From: Bifidobacteriaceae bacterium
GTDB lineage: Bacteria; Actinomycetota; Actinomycetes; Actinomycetales; WQXJ01
Direction: 5' to 3'
NCBI GenBank assembly: GCA_031272565.1
Contig: JAISTN010000208.1
Coordinates: forward strand, 1-5,711
DNA length: 5,711 nt
This document shows, in pieces, positions 1 to 4,686 of this stretch. Positions within the stretch are counted from its first letter, which is position 1; every line of letters begins with the position of its first letter. The notes under the pieces were generated by a model, which ran no database searches, was not told where the DNA came from, and worked only from the letters and a program-made list of their open reading frames with translations. The position numbers and the translations under genes are program-made.

Positions 1-677
1 GCCACCTGGCCGGCGTAGTAGAGCGGTAGCTGAACCGCCAGGCGGGCGGCGAACAGGCCTACCAGGGCCCAGGTGGCGGCGCTGGCCCGCCGGGCAAAGG
101 CCCGGTCTTGCCGCCAGTCCTTGAGGGCGGCCGGGTCCAAACCGCCGCGCAGCAACGCCACCACCAGGCCTACCACAGGCCAACGCACCAGGGCGGACAG
201 GGAACAGCCCACCAGGTAGGCGCCATTGACCCATAGGCCCCAGGCGTAGACGTCCTGCGGCTTGCCGGTGCGCCAGGCCCACAGCGCACCCAGGCCGATG
301 CCGCCCAGCCCGGAGATGGCCCCCATCACGGAGCCACCTTGGATCAGACGGATGATGGCGCAGACCAGGGCCAGGCCCGCGCTGGCGATCAGGGCCGGCC
401 ACAGCACCGGGTGGATGACATAGACCACCACAAAGACCAGGCCGGGCAGGACCGATTCGGCCATGCCGCGCGGCCCACCCATGGCGGCGCTGAAGTCGAA
501 TTCATCTGCCAGCAGCGCCTTCAGGCCGGTGGCGGGCGCGGCTGGCGCGGCGCTGGCGCCGGCCGTGGCTTCGTCCAGCGCCGGCGTCGCCTCGTCCGGC
601 ACGGCCTCTTGAGGCCGGGCCGCCGCCGGCTCGCCCGGCCCGGCCGGCCCGGCCGGTTCTGGCACCTGGACGCTCAT
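1..677 (-). CDS. DUF3159 family integral membrane protein (partial, C-terminus off the window)
   Basis: The first 225 residues can be read from the ATG at 677-675, and the frame stays open to the left edge. Residues 1-50 are a Pro/Ala/Glu-rich, probably disordered cytoplasmic tail. Next come the DUF3159 landmarks GLKALLADEFDFSAAMGG (51-68), GGPRGMAES (67-75) and GKPQDVYAWGLWVN (about 137-150). Hydrophobic stretches at about 76-88, 91-112, 117-135, 143-163, 165-177 and 202-224 suggest five or six membrane segments, so it sits in the cytoplasmic membrane. Its start overlaps the stop of the OB-fold gene by four bases (ATGA), so it is the distal member of a coupled operon. In M. tuberculosis the family member (Rv2693c, from memory) lies next to the trk/ceo potassium-uptake genes, which would be left of this window. 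No biochemical function is known to me. Family assignment is firm; function is not assigned. Confidence 0.88.
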   Translation of the reverse strand, partial: MSVQVPEPAGPAGPGEPAAARPQEAVPDEATPALDEATAGASAAPAAPATGLKALLADEFDFSAAMGGPRGMAESVLPGLVFVVVYVIHPVLWPALIASAGLALVCAIIRLIQGGSVMGAISGLGGIGLGALWAWRTGKPQDVYAWGLWVNGAYLVGCSLSALVRWPVVGLVVALLRGGLDPAALKDWRQDRAFARRASAATWALVGLFAARLAVQLPLYYAGQV

Positions 678-1051
678 TTGCCCACCGCCCAAGGGATCAG
701 TTCGTAGCGTGGGTCGCGCATGATGCGCTGGCCGTTGTCCTCGATCGTCATGAGGCCGTCCACAATGACGTGCCGGCCCGGTTCCATGCCCAGGATTTGA
801 CGCTGGCCCAGCCAAACCACGGTGACCGCCCCGGTGCCGTCGTACAGGTCAACCTCAACCGCCGCCCCGCTGCCGCGCGGGCTGATGGCCAGCGAGCGGA
901 TGACTCCAGAAACGCGGGCCGGCTGGCGGTTGGCCGTCTGGGCAATCGGCACCGTGCCTTCCTTGGCCGCCAGGGCCCGTTCCTCATGAGCTTCAAGCAC
1001 CGACTGCGGAGTCAGCAAGTCATGGAGGCGCTGGCGCAGCCGGTCCAGCAT
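674..1051 (-). CDS. OB-fold nucleic-acid-binding domain protein
   Basis: A 125-residue soluble protein. An N-terminal helical stretch (about 1-30, [10 protein letters not shown]...) is followed by a compact OB-fold at about 44-118. Successive beta-strand segments are ARVSGVIRSLAI (45-56), AAVEVDLYDGTGAVTVVWLG (63-82), GRHVIVDGLM (92-101) and QRIMRDPRYELI (108-119). The D-G-T-G turn followed by VTVVW is the pattern of the tRNA-anticodon/RecG-wedge type OB domain, so binding of single-stranded DNA or RNA is plausible but not shown. No catalytic motif is present. The ATG at 1051 is preferred over the in-frame TTG at 1054. It forms a TGATG overlap with the DUF3710 stop, and a GAGGTG Shine-Dalgarno lies five bases upstream (1057-1062). 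Its stop overlaps the next gene. The same neighbour order occurs in other actinobacteria (Rv2694c in M. tuberculosis, from memory). Confidence 0.87.
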   Translation of the reverse strand: MLDRLRQRLHDLLTPQSVLEAHEERALAAKEGTVPIAQTANRQPARVSGVIRSLAISPRGSGAAVEVDLYDGTGAVTVVWLGQRQILGMEPGRHVIVDGLMTIEDNGQRIMRDPRYELIPWAVGK

Positions 1052-1806
1052 CAACGCACCTCGGTGATCTCAGGCCCGCGCTTGAGCAGCGCCAACGGGT
1101 CGTCCTGCGGCGCCTGGGCCTTACCGGCCCCCGGGACCTTGAGCGGCAGCAGTTCGCGCGGCGGGTAGGCGTCGCTGCCGCGCACCACCACGATGCCCGC
1201 AAAGACATCTTCCAGCACTGGGTCATCGGGTTTGCCGCCGATGGCGCCGCGCAGGAACCAGCGGGGGCCATCCACCCCGATGAAGCGCACCTTGCGTTTG
1301 CCTTGGCGGCCGTCGGCCGTCTGGGCGGGCAACTCGGCCAGCAGTTCGGCCCCGAACCGGCCCTGCGCCTCGCGGGCGCTGCCGCCGGCCTTTTCCGCCT
1401 GCTTGGCCAGGTCGGACCGGATGTCGTCCCAGACCCCCAGGGTGCGCGGCGCGGCGAAGGCCTGGACCTGCAGCGTGGCGCCCTCATGCACCAGGGTGAC
1501 GGAGATGGCCCGGCCAGAAGCCCGGTCCACTTCCATGCGCAGGGCCATGCCCTGGCGCACCGGCACCCGGATCGAACCCAGGTCAATCAGCCGCCCACCG
1601 GCCGGCGCTTCGGCCTCGTCGTAGGGCCCGGCCGTGGCCACCACCGCGGTCCCATCCGCCGCCGCGGGCTCAGCTCCGCCGGCCGGGCCGCCGGCGGGCA
1701 CCCCAGCCGCGGCCTCCGCCGCTGCTTCAGCCGCCTCGGCGGCCTCGGCCACGCCGGCGCCATCGGGCACTACGCCCCGGTCCTTCTTCTTGCCAAACAG
1801 ACTCAT
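1051..1806 (-). CDS. DUF3710 family protein
   Basis: A 251-residue protein without signal peptide or membrane segment, so probably cytoplasmic. The first ~50 residues are a basic start ([10 protein letters not shown]) followed by an Ala/Glu/Gly low-complexity stretch, likely disordered. The conserved domain runs from about 60 to 225. Its signatures are GPYD (60-63), IDLGSIRVP (74-82), [15 protein letters not shown] (116-130), [14 protein letters not shown] (174-187) and [16 protein letters not shown] (207-222). The molecular role of the family is unknown to me. The ATG at 1806 is chosen over an in-frame TTG at 1818 because a strong GGGAGGA lies just upstream (1810-1816) and the ATG overlaps the dut stop as ATGA. 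It is co-transcribed with dut upstream and the OB-fold gene downstream. From memory, dut followed by DUF3710 is a very common actinobacterial pairing (Rv2697c-Rv2696c), suggesting a shared process. Confidence 0.9.
   Translation of the reverse strand: MSLFGKKKDRGVVPDGAGVAEAAEAAEAAAEAAAGVPAGGPAGGAEPAAADGTAVVATAGPYDEAEAPAGGRLIDLGSIRVPVRQGMALRMEVDRASGRAISVTLVHEGATLQVQAFAAPRTLGVWDDIRSDLAKQAEKAGGSAREAQGRFGAELLAELPAQTADGRQGKRKVRFIGVDGPRWFLRGAIGGKPDDPVLEDVFAGIVVVRGSDAYPPRELLPLKVPGAGKAQAPQDDPLALLKRGPEITEVR
1057..1062 (-). promoter_or_regulatory. Shine-Dalgarno of the OB-fold gene
   Basis: GAGGTG on the minus strand lies five bases before the ATG at 1051, within the final codons of the DUF3710 gene. 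It favours the ATG in the TGATG overlap over the TTG one codon earlier. Confidence 0.6.
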
Positions 1807-2261
1807 GCTTCCTCCCAACCGCCGGTCGAACCAAAGCCGTCCTCGCCCCGGTCCGAACCTGGCAAGTGTTCCACTTCCACCAGGCGGGCCCGCTCCACCC
1901 GTTGTATCACCAGTTGGGCGATCCGGTCGCCCCGTTCAATCACCATCGGGTTCACCGGGTCGGTGTTGAGCAGGGTGACCCGGATCTCGCCGCGGTAGCC
2001 GGCATCGACGGTACCCGGCGCGTTCAGCACGGTCAGGCCGTGGCGGGCGGCCAAGCCGGAACGCGGGTGGACCAGGCCCACGTAGCCGTCCGGCAGGGCA
2101 ATGGCAATGCCGGTGGGAAAAGTGTGGCGCCCGCCGCCGGGCCGGATGGTGGCGCCTTGGACCGCGTACAGGTCCAGCCCCGCGTCGCCCGGGTGGGCGT
2201 AGGCCGGCACCGGCAGGCTGGGGTCTAGCCGGCGCACCAGAACCGGCACGGTGTCACTCAC
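1803..2261 (-). CDS. dut: deoxyuridine 5'-triphosphate nucleotidohydrolase (trimeric dUTPase)
   Basis: Hydrolyses dUTP to dUMP and pyrophosphate, limiting uracil incorporation into DNA and feeding dTMP synthesis; cytosolic homotrimer in this family. All five dUTPase motifs are present in the 152-residue protein: [10 protein letters not shown] (24-33), [10 protein letters not shown] (66-75), [13 protein letters not shown] (80-92) with catalytic Asp86 and uracil-pocket Tyr89, [11 protein letters not shown] (110-120), and [10 protein letters not shown] (138-147) with the stacking Phe143. The start is taken as the GTG at 2261, not the GTG at 2270. This gives [14 protein letters not shown], similar in length and sequence to actinobacterial homologues, and a four-base GTGA overlap with the DUF4193 stop. 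No strong Shine-Dalgarno precedes it, which fits translation by coupling. It lacks the five-residue insertion between motifs IV and V seen in mycobacterial Dut. Confidence 0.96.
   Translation of the reverse strand: MSDTVPVLVRRLDPSLPVPAYAHPGDAGLDLYAVQGATIRPGGGRHTFPTGIAIALPDGYVGLVHPRSGLAARHGLTVLNAPGTVDAGYRGEIRVTLLNTDPVNPMVIERGDRIAQLVIQRVERARLVEVEHLPGSDRGEDGFGSTGGWEEA
1810..1816 (-). promoter_or_regulatory. Shine-Dalgarno of the DUF3710 gene
   Basis: GGGAGGA on the minus strand, inside the last codons of dut, lies three bases before the ATG at 1806. It is the strongest ribosome binding site in the window and decides this start against the in-frame TTG at 1818. Having its own strong site, the gene need not depend wholly on ribosomes arriving from dut. 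Confidence 0.8.
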
Positions 2262-2557
2262 GAATCGCACTCAAGGCAGATCGGCACGCCGTCACGCTCG
2301 CGCGATTTCTGGGACCGGTGGCGCACCAGGAAGCACTGGCCGCACATGAACTCGTCGGCCTGCTTTGGCAGCACCCGGACGGACAGTTCCTCTCCGGAGA
2401 GGTCGGCACCAGGCAGCTCGAAGCCCTCGGCCGCGTCCGCCTCGTCCTCATCAACCGTGCCGGCGGTCTTCTCCGCACGGCGCGCCTTGAGCTCCTCCAA
2501 CGAGTCCTGGCTGAGGTCCTCGTCGGTCTTGCGTGGGGCGTCATAGTCGGTAGCCAT
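2258..2557 (-). CDS. DUF4193 family small zinc-ribbon-like protein
   Basis: A 99-residue acidic protein. The N-terminus [16 protein letters not shown] is the family signature, followed by SLEELKARR (19-27), an acidic linker, then [15 protein letters not shown] (46-60) and VLPKQADEF (62-70). The C-terminus carries two CxxC pairs, Cys72/Cys75 (CGQC) and Cys94/Cys97 (CLEC), spaced like a zinc ribbon. Zinc binding is inferred. From memory it closely resembles M. tuberculosis Rv2699c. Function unknown; a regulatory or adaptor role would fit a small zinc-ribbon protein but nothing here proves it. The ATG at 2557 is supported by the conserved MATDYDAP start and by AAGGAG two bases upstream, a rather short spacing. 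The gene lies 67 bases downstream of the IMPase gene and overlaps dut by four bases, so it heads the coupled stretch. Confidence 0.92.
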   Translation of the reverse strand: MATDYDAPRKTDEDLSQDSLEELKARRAEKTAGTVDEDEADAAEGFELPGADLSGEELSVRVLPKQADEFMCGQCFLVRHRSQKSRERDGVPICLECDS

Positions 2558-2559
2558 AG

Positions 2560-2565
2560 CTCCTT
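2560..2565 (-). promoter_or_regulatory. Shine-Dalgarno of the DUF4193 gene
   Basis: AAGGAG on the minus strand is only two bases from the ATG at 2557. The motif is good but the spacing is shorter than usual. The start itself is secured by the conserved MATDYDAP N-terminus. Confidence 0.55.
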
Positions 2566-2624
2566 GGTCTCGTTTCTGTAGAACCGTCACTGGGGGCTAG
2601 AGGGGAACAATCTCAGGGCGAAGG

Positions 2625-3461
2625 TTATTCCGAATCGCGCGACAGGTTAGCACGTCTTGATGACAAGTGCTCCACCAGCCACCGGACTGTCGCCTCCGGA
2701 CCGGCCACCGTCAGCTCGCTGGAAGGGGCCGAACCGCCCGGTCCCGCCACCACGCCACCCGCCTCGGTCACCACCAGTGCGCCGGCGGCCATGTCCCACG
2801 GGTTCAGGCCCCGCTCGTAGAAGGCGTCCAAGCGGCCGTCCGCCACGTGGCACAGATCGATGGCGGCCGAACCGGCCCGCCGGATGTCCCGCAGTTGGTG
2901 CAGCAGCCCGGCCAGTTCCGCCGCCTGGGCCTGGCGTTTTTCCGGCCGGTAGCCAAAGCCGGTACCAGTCAGCGACAGGCCAGGCGCCACCGCCTGCCGC
3001 AGGCGTAGCCGGCGGCCGTTGGCGTAGGCCCCCAACCCGGCCCCCGCCCACCAGAGCGCCTGCCGGGCCGGCGCGTGGACACAGCCGGCCAGGATCCGCC
3101 AACCCGCCGGGTCGCCGGGCCCGGCCACCACCGCCACCGAGATGGCGTAGTCCGGCAGGCCGTAGGTGTAGTTGACCGTACCGTCAATCGGGTCAACCAC
3201 CCAGGTCAGGCCGGAAGAACCGGCGGCCGTGCCGCCCTCCTCCCCCAGGATCGCATCCTGGGGCCGCCGGGCCCGGATCATCTGCCGGATCAGTTGTTCG
3301 GCCTTCACATCCATGGCCGTGGTGACGTCGGTGGCGGATGACTTGGTGTGGGCGGCCAACCGGTCGGCGCCGGCCGCCCCGGCCACGGCCTGGCCGGCCG
3401 CCTTGGCGATCTGCAGGCACATCGCCTGAAGGTCCGCGATGGGATACGGGGTGCTTGCCAT
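2625..3461 (-). CDS. suhB: inositol monophosphatase family protein (SuhB-like)
   Basis: A 278-residue Mg2+-dependent phosphatase of the IMPase/FIG superfamily, expected to act in the cytosol on inositol-1-phosphate or a related sugar phosphate. Motifs in order are KSSATDVTTAMD (40-51), the metal-binding ILGEEGG (71-77), DPIDGTVNY (90-98) with Asp90 and Asp93, GSAAIDLCHVADGRLDAF (197-214), and NPWDMAAGALVVTEAGG (220-236) with metal ligand Asp223. Length is normal for the family. In actinobacteria inositol phosphatases feed phosphatidylinositol and, in some lineages, mycothiol synthesis, but sequence alone does not fix the substrate. The start is the ATG at 3461; an in-frame TTG at 3467 is the alternative. 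No Shine-Dalgarno precedes it, compatible with a leaderless transcript. Upstream of DUF4193 and dut on the same strand, and divergent from sepH. The symbol follows general usage (Rv2701c is annotated suhB). Confidence 0.93.
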   Translation of the reverse strand: MASTPYPIADLQAMCLQIAKAAGQAVAGAAGADRLAAHTKSSATDVTTAMDVKAEQLIRQMIRARRPQDAILGEEGGTAAGSSGLTWVVDPIDGTVNYTYGLPDYAISVAVVAGPGDPAGWRILAGCVHAPARQALWWAGAGLGAYANGRRLRLRQAVAPGLSLTGTGFGYRPEKRQAQAAELAGLLHQLRDIRRAGSAAIDLCHVADGRLDAFYERGLNPWDMAAGALVVTEAGGVVAGPGGSAPSSELTVAGPEATVRWLVEHLSSRRANLSRDSE

Positions 3462-3463
3462 GG
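3453..3463. repeat. left arm of an 11-base inverted repeat flanking the suhB/sepH intergenic region
   Basis: GCTTGCCATGG covers the suhB start codon and next two codons (ATG GCA AGC on the minus strand). Its exact reverse complement is at 3543-3553. The arms are 79 bases apart, too far for a simple hairpin; protein binding, or chance helped by the palindromic CCATGG core, are the options. Confidence 0.5.
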
Positions 3464-3473
3464 CCAACCAGGG
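3462..3473 (+). repeat. 12-base direct repeat, copy 1
   Basis: GGCCAACCAGGG matches copy 2 at 3525-3536 (GGCCAACCTGGG) at 11 of 12 positions, in the same orientation. It abuts the suhB start codon and overlaps the possible -10 element. Start-to-start distance is 63 bases, about six helical turns. Confidence 0.45.
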
Positions 3474-3475
3474 TA
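3470..3475 (-). promoter_or_regulatory. possible -10 element for a leaderless suhB transcript
   Basis: TACCCT on the minus strand (TANNNT form) is followed by eight bases and then the suhB ATG at 3461, and there is no Shine-Dalgarno. Actinobacteria often start transcription at or within a few bases of the start codon with this arrangement. No good -35 is seen about 17 bases upstream, and a TANNNT match is common by chance, so this is tentative. Confidence 0.25.
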
Positions 3476-3524
3476 GCGCCGCTGGCGCCTAAGGTGCTTC
3501 ATTCACGGCACACCGCTGCCAATC

Positions 3525-3536
3525 GGCCAACCTGGG
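3525..3536 (+). repeat. 12-base direct repeat, copy 2
   Basis: GGCCAACCTGGG, on the sepH side of the divergent region, differs from copy 1 only at one A/T position. Together with copy 1 it could be a pair of operator half-sites; GGCC-rich matches are frequent in such GC-rich DNA, so the case is modest. Confidence 0.45.
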
Positions 3537-3542
3537 CGTGTT

Positions 3543-3553
3543 CCATGGCAAGC
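3543..3553. repeat. right arm of the 11-base inverted repeat, just upstream of sepH
   Basis: CCATGGCAAGC is the exact reverse complement of 3453-3463 and ends eight bases before the sepH ATG. A second CCATGG overlaps the sepH start codon at 3560-3565. Confidence 0.5.
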
Positions 3554-3561
3554 TTCACACC

Positions 3562-4686
3562 ATGGATGAACTCCGCTTCGCGCGTATCGAGGATGACCGC
3601 TTGATCCTGGCGGGACCGGATGATGCCGAATATGCGCTGTCCGCTACGGAAGAACTGCGCCAGGCGCTGCGTGAACTGCCGCGCGCCGAGGTCCCTGAAC
3701 TGCCGTTGGTGATCCCTGAGGTGCTGCGCCCCAAGGACATCCAGATGCTGGTGCGGGAGGGCGCCAACCCGGATGATCTGGCCAACACTTCCGGCTTGGC
3801 CCTTGACCAGGTGATGCGTTACGCCGCTCCGGTACTGGACGAACGGGCCTACATGGCCGAACGGGCGGGCGGCATGGCCATCAACCATGACCAGGGCGCG
3901 CCGACCTTGCGCCAGGCGGTGGAGGCCAAACTGGCGTTGGAAGGGGCGGACCCGGCGCTGCTGGTTTGGGATGCGCTACGCGAACGCGATTCTTGGGTGG
4001 TGCGGGTCGATTGGGAAACGGCGGACGGCCCGGGCCGCGCCCGTTGGGCCATCAACCTGCAAACCCACCACCTGGAGCCGCTCAGCAAGCAGGCGGCCTG
4101 GCTGATCGAGCGGGACGAGCCGGATTCGCCGATTCCGCCGGTGCGCCACTTGAGCGCGGTTCAGGACGTACCAGACTTGCCCGGTGACACCGGCGAGGGC
4201 TACGAACCGGATGACCACGAGGGCCTTGAGCCGCCGTTGTCGCTGCTGGATGATCTGCTGTCGCAGCGGGGCCTGCGTGATCCGCTCGACTACGAGCGGC
4301 CAGATTACGGCGGCGATCCACTGGGCAGCCCGGCGGAGGTGCTGGAACTGCGGCCGGCGGCCGCCGGCGAACCGACCCCGGCCTACGCCGCCTTCACCTT
4401 GGAGGAGTCCTGGCAGGTGGAGTCGCCGCCCACCGTTCCCATCACCTCGGAGGCGCCGTTGGAGCGGGTCTCGATCCGGGACCGGACCAACGACGAGATC
4501 GGCGAGATCCAAATGACGCCCGATGGCGAGTTGACCGACCCAGGCGGCCAGGTGGCCCAGGTGGAACCGGAACCCGAACCTGAGCCGCCGGCCCCGCCGG
4601 TCCCGCCAACCCGGTCGCGGGCCAAGCGGTCGTCCGTGCCCAGTTGGGACGAGATCGTGTTTGGCGCCCCGCGGGCCGATTCCTAA
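3562..4686 (+). CDS. sepH: septation protein SepH (DUF3071), FtsZ regulator
   Basis: A 374-residue cytoplasmic cell-division protein. From published work on Streptomyces and mycobacteria as I recall it, SepH binds FtsZ and promotes Z-ring assembly through its helix-turn-helix region. Here the N-terminal DUF3071 domain starts MDELRFARIEDDRLIL. The HTH lies at about 54-101 and includes LRPKDIQMLVREGA (55-68), LALDQVMRYAAPV (79-91) and ERAYMAERA (94-102). A second conserved segment follows (VWDALRERDSWVVRVDW, 135-151, to LEPLSKQAAWLIERD, 171-185). A long acidic, Pro-rich linker (about 186-350, with an EPEPEP run) leads to the conserved C-terminal tail KRSSVPSWDEIVFG (355-368). The ATG at 3562 is preferred to the GTG at 3538 because homologues begin M-x-E-L-R; no clear Shine-Dalgarno is visible. 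It overlaps the convergent phosphatase gene by four bases at the stop codons. Confidence 0.93.
   Translation: MDELRFARIEDDRLILAGPDDAEYALSATEELRQALRELPRAEVPELPLVIPEVLRPKDIQMLVREGANPDDLANTSGLALDQVMRYAAPVLDERAYMAERAGGMAINHDQGAPTLRQAVEAKLALEGADPALLVWDALRERDSWVVRVDWETADGPGRARWAINLQTHHLEPLSKQAAWLIERDEPDSPIPPVRHLSAVQDVPDLPGDTGEGYEPDDHEGLEPPLSLLDDLLSQRGLRDPLDYERPDYGGDPLGSPAEVLELRPAAAGEPTPAYAAFTLEESWQVESPPTVPITSEAPLERVSIRDRTNDEIGEIQMTPDGELTDPGGQVAQVEPEPEPEPPAPPVPPTRSRAKRSSVPSWDEIVFGAPRADS

Larger units (their letters stand above)
3462..3561. promoter_or_regulatory. divergent promoter region between suhB and sepH
   Basis: This 100-base non-coding stretch separates the two divergent start codons and must hold the promoters of both, unless sepH is read from the GTG at 3538. 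It contains a near-perfect 12-base direct repeat and is flanked by an 11-base inverted repeat, both listed separately. No canonical -35/-10 pair is visible on either strand. Confidence 0.6.

Noticed and set aside
636..660. GGCC/CCGG-rich repetitive run near the DUF3159 start
   Set aside because: It encodes the Pro/Ala/Gly-rich N-terminal tail in high-GC codons; simple low complexity, not a mobile or regulatory repeat.
1690..1750. GCC/GGC-rich triplet-like stretch in DUF3710
   Set aside because: It encodes the Ala/Glu/Gly-rich disordered tail; in-frame codon bias explains it without a separate repeat element.
1303..1998. A 231-codon plus-strand open frame across DUF3710 and dut
   Set aside because: Composition is Arg/Gly/Pro-rich and low-information, and it lies antisense to two well-supported genes.
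2558..2624. Possible terminator or SOS operator in the gap between suhB and DUF4193
   Set aside because: Only a short TTCT-GT-AGAA palindrome (near 2573-2583) is present, with no stable GC hairpin plus T-run and no GAAC-N4-GTTC LexA box. A separate promoter here is possible but no convincing -35/-10 pair is visible.
2657..3175. A 172-codon plus-strand open frame antisense to suhB
   Set aside because: The translation is mostly Pro, Arg and Ala, typical of an antisense shadow of a high-GC gene.
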